Assembly (NCBI GenBank): GCA_951812575.1
Contig: OX638322.1
Coordinates: forward strand, 4,654,501 to 4,718,500
Source of the DNA: Candidatus Binatia bacterium
Lineage (GTDB): Bacteria; Desulfobacterota; Binatia; Bin18
Direction: 5' to 3'
DNA: 64,000 bases
The notes beneath the pieces were generated by a model. That model was given only the letters and a program-made list of their open reading frames with translations, made no database searches and was not told the origin of the DNA. Numbering within the stretch: position 1 is the stretch's first letter; each line of letters begins with the position of its first letter. The translations under genes were made by a program, and so were the position numbers. Shown piece after piece: positions 7,573-15,831 of this stretch.

Positions 7573-7992
7573 ATGGGAGAGATTACGGTCAACGTTACGC
7601 TTGAAAACCCGATTGATCGCGGAGTTTTTGAGCGAGGAGAGGGCGAGGAAACCGCCATTCGTCGTTCCAGCATTGACGCGATTGTTGATACCGGTGCCGT
7701 CATGCTGGTTTTACCACAAAACGTCGTTGAGCGGCTCGGACTGGAAATACGTCGCACCGTGATTGTTTCCTATGCAGACGAGCGGAAGGAAGAACGCCCG
7801 GTGGCCGGTCCGCTGACCATCCGCATTGGCAACCGTTTTATGAGCACCGACTGTGCGGTCGGCCCTCCCTTGAGTGAGCCGCTGATTGGGCAAATCGTCC
7901 TCGAAGCCCTGGATTTAATCGCCGATTGTACAAATCGTACCCTCACCCCACGCCCCGAATCGCCGGATTACCCGCTGTTGAAACTCAAATGA
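7573..7992 (+). CDS. Retropepsin-like aspartic protease, clan AA
   Basis: 139 residues. The active-site loop of a single-domain aspartic protease is visible as IDAIVDTGAVMLVLP (Asp39-Thr40-Gly41), and a matching C-terminal strand pair as PLIGQIVLEALDLIADC followed by RTLTPRP. Such 120-140 residue bacterial proteins would form homodimers like retroviral proteases. Whether they cleave proteins is mostly untested. It is spaced 17 bases from the HicB-like gene upstream and has a GAAG-type site. There is no signal peptide, so it is cytoplasmic. Confidence 0.75.
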   Translation: MGEITVNVTLENPIDRGVFERGEGEETAIRRSSIDAIVDTGAVMLVLPQNVVERLGLEIRRTVIVSYADERKEERPVAGPLTIRIGNRFMSTDCAVGPPLSEPLIGQIVLEALDLIADCTNRTLTPRPESPDYPLLKLK

Positions 7993-8100
7993 TGGATCGC
8001 TTCCCTCAGGTTGTCGCGTGAATCAGTAGTGGGGTCGCCTAGCCAAACGACGCCACACTTGGTATTTAGGCTGGAACTGCCCACACAAAGGAGGCCAGGT

Positions 8101-9348
8101 ATGAAAGTTTCCATGTTTCACCTGATGCCCTACCGGGACCTGCCGGACGATTTTGAGCAAAAATACCACTCGGTCTGGGTCGATCCGCCCTGGACAGAAC
8201 TGGGCGACGCCGAGAAAGTCGGTCAGTATTACAACTGGTCACTGGACGAGCTGATCCATGCCGCCAAATCCGGTATGGACGGTATCTGCGTCAATGAGCA
8301 TCACCAGAATGCCTATGGCTTTATGCCCAACCCCAACCTGATGGGTTCGGTCCTGGCCCGTGCCACCAATGGTATGGACGTGGCGGTGGTGCAAATGGGC
8401 TCTACGCTCCCGACGACCAACCCGCCCACGCGCGTGGCCGAAGAATACGGCATGCTGGATACCATAAGTGGCGGCCGTTTAGTCGCCGGTATGCCGCTGG
8501 GAACGGCTATGGATGCCACCTTATGTGCGGGTATTACGCCGATTGAGCAGCGCGAGCGCTATTACGAGGCCCACGACTTGATCCTCAAGGCCTGGACCGC
8601 GGATGATATCTTCGCCTGGAACGGCAAATATTATCAGCTCCCCAAGGTCAACGTCTGGCCACGGCCGATCCAGCAACCCCATCCGCCGGTCTGGATCCCC
8701 GGACTCGGCAGCCTCAGCACCTGGGAATTTGCCGCCCAACACAACCATTGCTACTGCTTTTTAAGCTACTACGGCCCCAAGGCAGGCAAGAGCGTGATGG
8801 ACGGGTTCTGGCAGTTCATCGGTGATCGCGGCATCGAGCCCAACCCCTACCGCGCCGGCTTTCTGCAGCTCGTGGCCGTGGCCGAAACCGACGCCAAGGC
8901 CGAAGCCCTGTATGAAAAGCATATCCAGTACTTCTATAACAAATCCTTGCATATTCCGCCCGAATACTTTTTCCCGCCGGGCCACCAGGATTATCGCAGC
9001 CTGGAAAACAACATCCGCAAGGGCATCTTCAAGAGCTATTTCGATAAACTCGACTCCATCCCCAACTGGAAGTTCAAAGACTTTGTGGATGAAGGCTTCG
9101 TGATTGCCGGCAGCCCGGCAACCGTGCGCGACATGCTCGCCGACGCGGCCAAAGACCTGCGAATCGGCAATCTGATGGTCCTGTTGCATATCGGCTCCAT
9201 GCCGCATGACCTCACGCTCAAAAACATCGATATGTTCAGCAGCGAAGTCATGCCCCATATCCACGATATGTGGGACAACCAGTGGGAAAATCACTGGTGG
9301 CCGGAAAAGCTGCGGACCAAGCGCCAGGCCTCAATTGCGGCCTTGTAA
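8101..9348 (+). CDS. LLM class flavin-dependent oxidoreductase
   Basis: 415 residues, start ATG 8101 behind AAAGGAGG. Luciferase-like TIM barrel: MKVSMFHLMPYRDLP start, GICVNEHHQNAYG (conserved EHH near the flavin), the GGRLVAGMPLG strand-loop and HPPVWIPGLGS. It would use reduced FMN or F420 with O2 (or hydride transfer) on a small organic substrate. The subfamily is longer than the typical 330-360 residues, with an extended C-terminus rich in Trp (WDNQWENHWWPEKL). It is directly followed by an alpha/beta hydrolase and a VOC protein, so the three probably form a degradation cassette. Confidence 0.85.
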   Translation: MKVSMFHLMPYRDLPDDFEQKYHSVWVDPPWTELGDAEKVGQYYNWSLDELIHAAKSGMDGICVNEHHQNAYGFMPNPNLMGSVLARATNGMDVAVVQMGSTLPTTNPPTRVAEEYGMLDTISGGRLVAGMPLGTAMDATLCAGITPIEQRERYYEAHDLILKAWTADDIFAWNGKYYQLPKVNVWPRPIQQPHPPVWIPGLGSLSTWEFAAQHNHCYCFLSYYGPKAGKSVMDGFWQFIGDRGIEPNPYRAGFLQLVAVAETDAKAEALYEKHIQYFYNKSLHIPPEYFFPPGHQDYRSLENNIRKGIFKSYFDKLDSIPNWKFKDFVDEGFVIAGSPATVRDMLADAAKDLRIGNLMVLLHIGSMPHDLTLKNIDMFSSEVMPHIHDMWDNQWENHWWPEKLRTKRQASIAAL

Positions 9349-9372
9349 GGGTAGACCTAAAGGGAAAAACAG

Positions 9373-10170
9373 ATGGTTGCAGTCCAAGAACAAACCGTCA
9401 GCGTGTGGAAAAATCAGATTAACCCCAAAGTCCACGTCGCCGGCAGTGGGCCGGCGCTGATATTCTTGCACGGTGCCTACGGCCTGACCTGGGACCCCTT
9501 TCTGGACACGCTGGCCGAGCAATATACCGTGTACGCACCCGAGCATCCGGGTACGACCCTGGGTGATCCGGACGGCGTAAAGGCCCTGGATGATTTATGG
9601 GACCTGGTGCTGTATTACGACGAGCTGTTTGCCCAGCTCGGCTTAGACAACCCAACGGTCATCGGTCATTCGTTTGGCGGCATGGTCGCCGCGGAAATCG
9701 CCGCCTGCTATCCGCAACGGGTTGGCAAACTCGTACTGCTAAGTCCCATTGGCCTCTGGCGGGACGACGTCCCGGTCAAAAACTGGATGATCCTGCCCGC
9801 GGAAGAAGTGGTCAAAGCCGCCTTCTATGACCCCAGTGGTCCACTCGCCCAGCAGATGCTGAGCGTGCCGGAGGACGAGAAGGAAGCCCAAGACCTGCAA
9901 ATTCGAGTGACCTGGTCACTCGCCTGTACCGGCAAGTTTATCTGGCCCATTCCGGATAAAGGGCTCAAGAAGCGCATCCATCGGATTACAGCCCCGACCC
10001 TGATTGTCTGGGGCACTGAGGACAAGCTCGTCCCACCGGCGTACGCCGAGGAGTTTGGCAGCCGGATTGCCGGCTCCCAGATTGAAATGGTTGAACAGGC
10101 GGCTCACGTGCCGCAGCTAGAGCAGCTTGAACGTGTCTCCGGCCTGGTCCGGGATTTTATCCAACCCTAA
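9373..10170 (+). CDS. Alpha/beta fold hydrolase
   Basis: 265 residues, 24 bases after the LLM gene with AAAGGGA upstream. The oxyanion strand is FLHGAYG, the nucleophile elbow is GHSFGG (Ser near residue 100), the acid lies in WGTEDKLVP and the His in AAHVPQLE: a complete catalytic triad. Fold and length match ring-cleavage product hydrolases and carboxylesterases of the MhpC type. Coupled to an LLM monooxygenase and a glyoxalase-fold protein, it may hydrolyse an ester, lactone or beta-diketone made by the oxygenase. The exact substrate is unknown. Confidence 0.85.
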   Translation: MVAVQEQTVSVWKNQINPKVHVAGSGPALIFLHGAYGLTWDPFLDTLAEQYTVYAPEHPGTTLGDPDGVKALDDLWDLVLYYDELFAQLGLDNPTVIGHSFGGMVAAEIAACYPQRVGKLVLLSPIGLWRDDVPVKNWMILPAEEVVKAAFYDPSGPLAQQMLSVPEDEKEAQDLQIRVTWSLACTGKFIWPIPDKGLKKRIHRITAPTLIVWGTEDKLVPPAYAEEFGSRIAGSQIEMVEQAAHVPQLEQLERVSGLVRDFIQP

Positions 10171-10199
10171 CCCTGTCACGAAACAAGAAGGAGGTAAGT

Positions 10200-10568
10200 A
10201 TGATTAGTTATGTCACAATCGGAACGAACGATTTGGATCGCGCGGCCAAGTATTATGACGAACTCCTGGCCGAACTTGGCGCCAAGCGCATGATGGAGAA
10301 CGAGCGCATTATCTTATGGGGCACCGCAGGGGCTCCGATGTTGGCGGTGTGCAAGCCGTTCGACGGCAGTGCCGCCTCGGTTGGCAATGGCGTCATGGTC
10401 GCGCTCGCTGCGAGCAGCGCGGAACAGGTAGCTGCCATCCATAAAAAAGCGCTGGAGTTGGGTGGTACGGACGAAGGAGCGCCCGGACCGCGTGGTGACG
10501 GCGGCATGACCATCGGCTATTTTCGTGATCTGGACGGCAACAAACTCAACGCCATCCACATGGGATAA
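10200..10568 (+). CDS. VOC family (glyoxalase/bleomycin-resistance fold) protein
   Basis: 122 residues with a strong AAGGAGG site. Two beta-alpha-beta-beta-beta modules: ISYVTIGTNDLDRAAKYYDE at the start and YFRDLDGNKLNAIHMG at the end. In metal-dependent members the first strand carries His and the last Glu. Here they are Tyr/Thr and Asn, so this copy may be metal-free or act as a binding protein. It is last in the LLM-hydrolase-VOC cassette and is followed by a terminator hairpin. Confidence 0.85.
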   Translation: MISYVTIGTNDLDRAAKYYDELLAELGAKRMMENERIILWGTAGAPMLAVCKPFDGSAASVGNGVMVALAASSAEQVAAIHKKALELGGTDEGAPGPRGDGGMTIGYFRDLDGNKLNAIHMG

Positions 10569-10580
10569 CTCTGTAGACGC

Positions 10581-10609
10581 AAGGTGGGTCACCCGACCCA
10601 CCTTTTCCT
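10581..10609 (+). terminator. Rho-independent terminator after VOC gene
   Basis: Perfect 10-bp stem AAGGTGGGTC / GACCCACCTT with an ACCC loop, running into TTTTCCTT. It ends the 8.1-10.6 kb cassette. Confidence 0.85.
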
Positions 10610-10638
10610 TCCCTGCCCGCCCGTCCAGTCTCCACAAG

Positions 10639-11217
10639 ATGATGCCTACCAAGGTCTGGATTTTTGGCTATGGGTCATTGATCTGGAACCCTGGCTTTGC
10701 CTTTGAACAGCGTCAGGTCGGTTACATCCGAGGCTGGGCGCGACGTTTTTACCAGGGTTCACCCGACCACAGAGGCGTTCCAGGCTCCCCAGGCCGCGTC
10801 GCAACCCTGGTCGCCGATGCCCGATCGATGTGCTGGGGTGTGGCCTATCAGGTTGCCGGAGAGTCTCTGGCATCGATTTTTTCCTATCTTGATGAGCGCG
10901 AGCAAGGTGGGTTTCGCCGGTACCAGGTGGACTTTTACCCCAAGACCACTGCAATCGACGCCTCTGCGCCCGCCGTGACCACCGCCGCTGTCTACATCGC
11001 TCGGGACGACAACCCGCACTATCTCGGTCCGGCCTCCGTGTCAGAGATGGCACGCCATATTTTTCATGCAAAGGGTCCGAGCGGCTCGAATCGGGACTAT
11101 CTTATCCGACTGGCCGAGAGCTTGCGCAGCCTGGGGGTGACGGATGTACATGTCACCGAACTCGAACATTATGTTCGTCAGCTCGAAGCCCAACGGAAAG
11201 ACGGGTCAAGCGGCTGA
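10639..11217 (+). CDS. Gamma-glutamylcyclotransferase, ChaC-like
   Basis: 192 residues starting MMPTKVWIFGYGSLIW. FGYGSLIW is the substrate-binding signature of the ChaC-type gamma-glutamylcyclotransferase fold, and the general base Glu is in YLDEREQGGF (about residue 91). Further marks are RRFYQGSPDHRGVPGSPGR and GRVATLV. The family degrades glutathione to 5-oxoproline and Cys-Gly in the cytosol, which fits the several GST-fold genes and HyuA-type (oxoprolinase-related) genes here. Two adjacent ATG codons (10639, 10642) have no clear ribosome site. Confidence 0.9.
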   Translation: MMPTKVWIFGYGSLIWNPGFAFEQRQVGYIRGWARRFYQGSPDHRGVPGSPGRVATLVADARSMCWGVAYQVAGESLASIFSYLDEREQGGFRRYQVDFYPKTTAIDASAPAVTTAAVYIARDDNPHYLGPASVSEMARHIFHAKGPSGSNRDYLIRLAESLRSLGVTDVHVTELEHYVRQLEAQRKDGSSG

Positions 11218-11249
11218 GGCGAGGGATATGCTGCAATAGCAACGCCAGG

Positions 11250-13067
11250 TCAGTCAGGCAGACCAAAGGCGATCACGGCATTGCCCAGAGGAAAACCGAA
11301 CAACTTGTGTCCACCGGCAGCAACCGCCACAAATTGCTTCCCGTCCACCGCATAGGTCACCGGCGGAGCGTTGACCCCGGCCCCGGTGTTGAAGTGCCAC
11401 AGCGCCGTACCGTCCTGGGCATTGCGGGCCACAAACTGTCCGTTCGATTCCCCATAAAAGATCAGCCCGCCCGCGGTCGCGAGCGAGCCACTGACCAGGG
11501 GTAAGTCCGTTCTGACCTGCCATTGGATCTTCCCGTCCTGGGGCGCAATAGCGCTCAGAGTTCCCCAGCGTTCGACGGTTTTATCAAACGAAATGACAAT
11601 CCGCTCAGGCTGTCCGGCCTCCCCCGGCTTGAGTTGATAGCGCGTCGGGTTGTGGGTTCCTGAGACGTACAACCAGCCGGTCCGGGGACTGTACGACGTG
11701 GGCGGCCAGTTTGCTCCGCCCGCCGCACCGGGCGCAATCAACATCCCTTCAGGGGTCGGTCTGTGAAAGAGCAAATCATTCTGCGGCACAAAGGCTTCTG
11801 AGCGGCGTAATGGCTTGCCGGTCTCCCGGTCGAATATATACAGCCAGCCAGATTTCGAGGCTTCCGCTACTGCTCGGACCGTTGTGCCATTGGCGGAAAA
11901 GTCAAACAGAACCGGGGGTGAGGCCACATCATAGCCCCAGATATCGTGCGGGACGATTTGATGATACCAGCGCAACACACCGGTCTGTATGTCGAGCGCA
12001 ACCAGGGAGGCGGTGTACAGATTGTCGCCGGGGCGTTTGTAATCATCATAACCGGGAGACGCATTCCCGGTCCCGAAATAGATCAGGCCTAACTCCGGGT
12101 CGATTGACGGTGAGGAATAAATCGAGCCACCGCCGGTCTTCCAGGCCTCGCGGTATTTGTCCGCATTGGCGCGTTCGGCGGCCAGGTCGCGCTCCAGTAC
12201 GTCGCCAAACGCGGTCTGGCCGACGAAATCACCTTCCCAGCCTTCCGAGGCGGTCGAATACCAGCGCCACACCAACTGCCCGGTCGTTGCATCATAAGCG
12301 GACAGGAAGGCACGCAGGCCGCGCCGCGGACCGGGCCGGCCGAGGAGAGACGGGTCGTCCGCTTCGGCTTCACCGAGCACGCCGCTATAGCCGGTCCCGC
12401 TCACGCCGACGAATACCTTACCGTCGTATACGACCGGCGCCATATTGCCGGCAAAGCGTGTCAGTGCGGTGAGGGTGGCCACGTTTTCGGGCTGTGCCGC
12501 GTCTGTGGCTTTGATCTCCTTGAGCGCCGTGAGGTCAGCCGGGTTCCCGGTCGTCGGATCGACAACCGGCATATCCCACACGCATGCTCCCGTGGCGGCA
12601 TCGAGCGCTACCAGGCGCGCGTCCGCGGTGATCATATACAGTCGTCCGTAACCCAGGGCGAGCCCCCGGTTGTGGGTGCCGCAACAGAGCGTATCAACCG
12701 ACATCTCGTGCGTGTAACGCCAGCGCACGGCCCCGGTTGCCGCATCAAGGGCAACTACGTGGTTGTACGGCGTGGTGAGATACAGCGTTCCGTCGGCAAC
12801 AAGGGGGTTGGTTGGGAACGTCCCGAGCACACCGGTCTGATAGATCCACTTCGGCACCAATTGGTGCACGTTATCGGTCGTGATCTGCTCAAGCCCGCTG
12901 TAGCGCTGATTGGTATAGCTGTGTCCATAGGTCAGCCAGTTGTCATGGTCGGCGTGGGCTTGGAGTAAACGCGTCCCCTCGACCGCCCTCGCCGTTACGC
13001 TTCCAAGACACACGACGATGGCTACCAGGGCAGCAATCCGTGTGTTGAGTAAGAGTGCGCTAATAAT
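11250..13067 (-). CDS. PQQ-dependent (quinoprotein) dehydrogenase-like protein, start codon uncertain
   Basis: About 605 residues after a signal peptide (SALLLNTRIAALVAIVVCLG, ending TARA). The eight-bladed propeller of quinoprotein alcohol dehydrogenases is clear: WLTYGHSYTNQRYSGLEQI, the vicinal Cys pair in DTLCCGTHNRG that sits over PQQ, GTGNASPGYDDYKRPGDN (Asn and the catalytic-type Asp) and VPHDIWGYD. Where relatives have GGAE-YG, with a Glu that binds Ca2+, this one reads SGTGYSG plus an insertion, so that ligand may be lost. It is periplasmic by inference. No ATG, GTG or TTG is well placed: AGGGGAG is followed six bases later by ATTATT (13067). TTG at 13130 is an alternative. Confidence 0.8.
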   Translation of the reverse strand: MISALLLNTRIAALVAIVVCLGSVTARAVEGTRLLQAHADHDNWLTYGHSYTNQRYSGLEQITTDNVHQLVPKWIYQTGVLGTFPTNPLVADGTLYLTTPYNHVVALDAATGAVRWRYTHEMSVDTLCCGTHNRGLALGYGRLYMITADARLVALDAATGACVWDMPVVDPTTGNPADLTALKEIKATDAAQPENVATLTALTRFAGNMAPVVYDGKVFVGVSGTGYSGVLGEAEADDPSLLGRPGPRRGLRAFLSAYDATTGQLVWRWYSTASEGWEGDFVGQTAFGDVLERDLAAERANADKYREAWKTGGGSIYSSPSIDPELGLIYFGTGNASPGYDDYKRPGDNLYTASLVALDIQTGVLRWYHQIVPHDIWGYDVASPPVLFDFSANGTTVRAVAEASKSGWLYIFDRETGKPLRRSEAFVPQNDLLFHRPTPEGMLIAPGAAGGANWPPTSYSPRTGWLYVSGTHNPTRYQLKPGEAGQPERIVISFDKTVERWGTLSAIAPQDGKIQWQVRTDLPLVSGSLATAGGLIFYGESNGQFVARNAQDGTALWHFNTGAGVNAPPVTYAVDGKQFVAVAAGGHKLFGFPLGNAVIAFGLPD

Positions 13068-13220
13068 TCTTCGCTCCCCTCGTTCGGTGCATATGATTTC
13101 TACGTATAGGAAAATCGATACAGTGCCCAATCCCCTCTTGGGACGTGTGATGCATATTGTATCGTGAGCCTCCCGGGGGCCGGACCGGTGGTCCCCGCCT
13201 CGGGCCGCCCGCCCCCCGCG

Positions 13221-13275
13221 CTGCCTGGGAGAGCGGCCATCTTGGCCGCTTGCGGGCTGGAAGCCCGCACTCCTG
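13221..13275. repeat. Dispersed double-palindrome repeat, copy 2 (inverted)
   Basis: GAGCGGCCATCTTGGCCGCT and GCGGGCTGGAAGCCCGC side by side. The reverse complement matches 6462-6515 over most of its length. It lies in the 370-base gap between the quinoprotein and the TIGR03084-type gene. The rest of that gap is GC-rich, with no gene I can support. Confidence 0.8.
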
Positions 13276-13439
13276 GCCCGGCGACCCTCACATCTGGCGA
13301 GCACTGGGTCCTGGGAATGTGCATCATCCCTCTGAGGAGGGGAGATAGAAGCCCCCCGTTCTTCGGTGAGTGGTCTTTTCACCCTGGGTGTGATTTGTTT
13401 GCCTGGTCCAATGAGCGATACAGCGGATAGGAGTAGCCG

Positions 13440-14237
13440 ATGTTGCAGCAAGCCCTAGATTTCCGGGAAGAGAGCGACGCGGTCTTCGCCCTGCTCGACG
13501 GGTTGGAAGATCAGGACTGGGGAAGGAAAACGCAGTTCAAGGCGTGGACGCTCAACGATATCGTGGCCCATCTGCATATGGGCGACTATGCGGCCGATCT
13601 TTCATTACAGGATACGAGTGCCTTCCTGGACCTGGTGAAAGAATTTGCCACCGGCCGCAAGCAGCACGGCCTTCTGGCCTTCACCCATGTCTGGCTTGAC
13701 GGGCTACGGGACCGCGCACTGTTACAGCGCTGGCATACTTTCTCTCTTGAGATGGCGGACCGCTTTGCCGCCGCGGACCCGAAAAAACGGGTGCAATGGT
13801 TTGGACCGGACATGAGTGTGCGTTCCAGTATCACGGCGCGTCTGATGGAAACCTGGGCGCACAGTCAGGCCATATACGACCTGCTGGGTCAAACGCGAAC
13901 CAACACCGACCGGATCAAGAATATCGTCGTCATGGGGATGAATACCTTCGGCTGGACCTTCACGAACCGCAAACTTGCCGTCCCAACGGACGTCCCCTAC
14001 CTGCGGCTCAACGCCCCGTCGGGAGAGATATGGGAGTGGAATCAGCCTGATCAGGCGGACCGGATCGAGGGCAGCGCGGTCGAGTTCTGTCAGGTGGTCA
14101 CGCAGGTGCGCAATATCGCGGACACCTCACTTCGTGTGAGTGGTGATGCGGCCACCAGATGGATGTCAATCGCCCAGTGTTTTGCCGGCCCGCCGGAAGA
14201 GCCGCCCGCACCGGGCGGCCGCTTCCGGCAGGTCTAG
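13440..14237 (+). CDS. TIGR03084-type metal-binding protein, maleylpyruvate isomerase/DinB-like
   Basis: 265 residues starting MLQQALDFREESDAV, with TAGGAG upstream. The four-helix DinB-like N-terminal domain carries candidate metal His residues in NDIVAHLHMGDYAADL and in ARLMETWAHSQAIYDLL, and the C-terminal domain contains WTFTNRKLAVP, as in the TIGR03084 family related to mycothiol-dependent maleylpyruvate isomerase. A thiol-dependent isomerase or transferase role is likely by family, but the substrate and thiol cofactor are unknown. It is divergent from the quinoprotein and convergent with the SDR. Confidence 0.8.
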   Translation: MLQQALDFREESDAVFALLDGLEDQDWGRKTQFKAWTLNDIVAHLHMGDYAADLSLQDTSAFLDLVKEFATGRKQHGLLAFTHVWLDGLRDRALLQRWHTFSLEMADRFAAADPKKRVQWFGPDMSVRSSITARLMETWAHSQAIYDLLGQTRTNTDRIKNIVVMGMNTFGWTFTNRKLAVPTDVPYLRLNAPSGEIWEWNQPDQADRIEGSAVEFCQVVTQVRNIADTSLRVSGDAATRWMSIAQCFAGPPEEPPAPGGRFRQV

Positions 14238-14266
14238 GAGTTATGCGCTATCTTCCTCGGGCGTCC

Positions 14267-14974
14267 TCAGAATTTTTCCTTGAACGGCCGCACATCGATT
14301 TCGATCGTCCAGGAACTGCGGCCCTGATGCGCCATATGCCAGTACGTCTCGGCAATGGCCTCGGGCTTGAGCATGTCGTCCGCGGTCATATTGGGATAGT
14401 TACGGCCAGGGATGTCGATTACGCCATCGACATTGACCCAACCCACATGGATGCCCTTGGGCCCAAGGTCGCGCGCCAGCGACTGCACCAAACCGCGCAG
14501 GGCGAACTTGGCCGGACCGAAGGCCACTGAGCGGGGACCGGCCTTGACGCCGGCGGTCGCACCGGTAAACAGCATACTGCCGCGCCCGCGTTCAAGCATG
14601 TCCGGAACCACTTCCCGCGCGCTCAGAAACGCGCCATAGGCGTTGACCCGCCAGGAGTTCTCGTACTGTTCCGGGGTTATATCGGCGATTGTGCCGAAGG
14701 TTCCACCGCCGGCGTTATACAGCAGGATTTCGGGCGGGCCGAGCTGTTCACGGATCGTCTTGAACAGGGCCTCGATCTGGGCTCGGTCGCTCAAGTCGGC
14801 CGGGGCCTCGTAGACCTGCCCCCCTTCAGCACGAATCTCTTTCGCCAGCGATGCGAGGTATTCCGTGCGGCGGGCGTTGATTGCCACCGCATATTCTTTA
14901 GCGAACCGGCGGGCCAGAGCAGCCCCTAAGCCAGGACCAACTCCAAGCACTGCGGCAACTGGTTTTTCTGCCAT
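14267..14974 (-). CDS. SDR family oxidoreductase lacking the catalytic Tyr
   Basis: 235 residues, ATG 14974 behind AAAGGA. Rossmann start AAVLGVGPGLGAALARRFA (G-x-G-x-GLG), the NAG motif in LLYNAGGGTFG and the conserved Asn in ENSWRVNAYGAFL. Where classical SDRs have Y-x-x-x-K, this protein reads VAFGPAKFALRGL, so the catalytic Tyr is Phe while the Lys is kept. Some SDR subfamilies share this change. Either another residue supplies the proton or the protein binds a nucleotide without normal redox chemistry. No obvious operon partner. The nearest genes are a convergent TIGR03084-type gene and a VapBC-type pair. Confidence 0.85.
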   Translation of the reverse strand: MAEKPVAAVLGVGPGLGAALARRFAKEYAVAINARRTEYLASLAKEIRAEGGQVYEAPADLSDRAQIEALFKTIREQLGPPEILLYNAGGGTFGTIADITPEQYENSWRVNAYGAFLSAREVVPDMLERGRGSMLFTGATAGVKAGPRSVAFGPAKFALRGLVQSLARDLGPKGIHVGWVNVDGVIDIPGRNYPNMTADDMLKPEAIAETYWHMAHQGRSSWTIEIDVRPFKEKF

Positions 14975-15011
14975 ACTCACGTCCTTTCGTTTCTGAGGGA
15001 TGAATGCCGAC

Positions 15012-15407
15012 TCATACCGCCCGAACCACGCATTCTCCCCGTTCTTTTGCTTGCTTCACGAACTTCTTATCAAAAGTCACCAACCCTGAGCAGCCCCCAC
15101 TCTCACCATTGGCAAGGTGCATGGCATCGGCAAAGTCGAGTCCCTGTTCGTGCCAATCGATAATCCGCTTCATCTTCTGAGCATTCCCGACAACAACCTG
15201 CGGGAGTCCTAACAGCTTCCAGAAGGCCTGCACAACAGCATCTGGAGAAAATTCGTAGGCGTAGCGGAGTACCCATTCAGTTTCGAGCAAAACACTCTCT
15301 GAAACAAAAAGCCGCGGCTCTTTGAATAATTTGACCGCCTTCTTAAATTGCGCCTCATCATCCCGCGTCAAAAAACGCACGAGCACATTGGTATCAACGG
15401 CAATCAC
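15012..15407 (-). CDS. vapC: PIN-domain toxin, VapC-like
   Basis: 131 residues from GTG 15407 (VIAVDTNVLVRFLTRDDEAQ). The acidic residues of the PIN nuclease are all present: Asp in AVDTNVL, Glu in SVLLETEWVLR, Asp in QGLDFADAMHLA and Asp in LVTFDKKFVKQ. VapC toxins cut tRNA or rRNA with Mg2+ and are held inactive by VapB. Its start overlaps the end of the antitoxin gene by 14 bases, so translation is coupled. All active-site residues are intact, so it is likely functional. Confidence 0.87.
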   Translation of the reverse strand: MIAVDTNVLVRFLTRDDEAQFKKAVKLFKEPRLFVSESVLLETEWVLRYAYEFSPDAVVQAFWKLLGLPQVVVGNAQKMKRIIDWHEQGLDFADAMHLANGESGGCSGLVTFDKKFVKQAKERGECVVRAV

Positions 15408-15657
15408 GCACGCGCTCCAAAACGCCCTGTCTAACGGCGTCATTCATGTCTTCCAGGGTCTTCGCCCGGCCCTGGTATTGGAGACAGCCCGCCACCTCGT
15501 CCACACATGTTTGAGGGAAGGGCTTTTGGGGGCGGAGCAATATCCCCTGCCCGGCTTGTTCAACAAGGAACTCTTGCCCAACCGGCCATTTATAGGCTTG
15601 TCGGATGGCCTTAGGAATGATGATCTGCCCTTTACTGGAAAGCCGGGTCGTTTCCAT
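15394..15657 (-). CDS. vapB: AbrB/SpoVT-type antitoxin, VapB-like
   Basis: 87 residues from ATG 15657, behind GAGAGAGG (ATG 15666 is a second choice, but it sits on that site). METTRLSSKGQIIIPKAIRQ is the swapped-hairpin AbrB/MazE DNA-binding fold, followed by VGQEFLVEQAGQGILLRP. The C-terminal half (TLEDMNDAVRQGVLERVRD) should wrap around the toxin. It binds its own promoter and neutralises the PIN toxin whose gene it overlaps. A complete, plausible type II module, unlike the orphan antitoxins elsewhere in the window. Confidence 0.85.
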   Translation of the reverse strand: METTRLSSKGQIIIPKAIRQAYKWPVGQEFLVEQAGQGILLRPQKPFPQTCVDEVAGCLQYQGRAKTLEDMNDAVRQGVLERVRDCR

Positions 15658-15831
15658 AGCGAACATCCTCTCTCGCAGTAAGAACAAGGTAAGACAGAAG
15701 GAGCATAAAAGCAAGCAGCCTACCGGTGGCAGGGAAAAGGGACAAGCGTTTGCAGCGGACACCCATCTGATATACCTATCGGCCTTTGTCGGCGACAGCA
15801 GCGACAGCTGCGAGAGGCAGAGGAGAGACGC

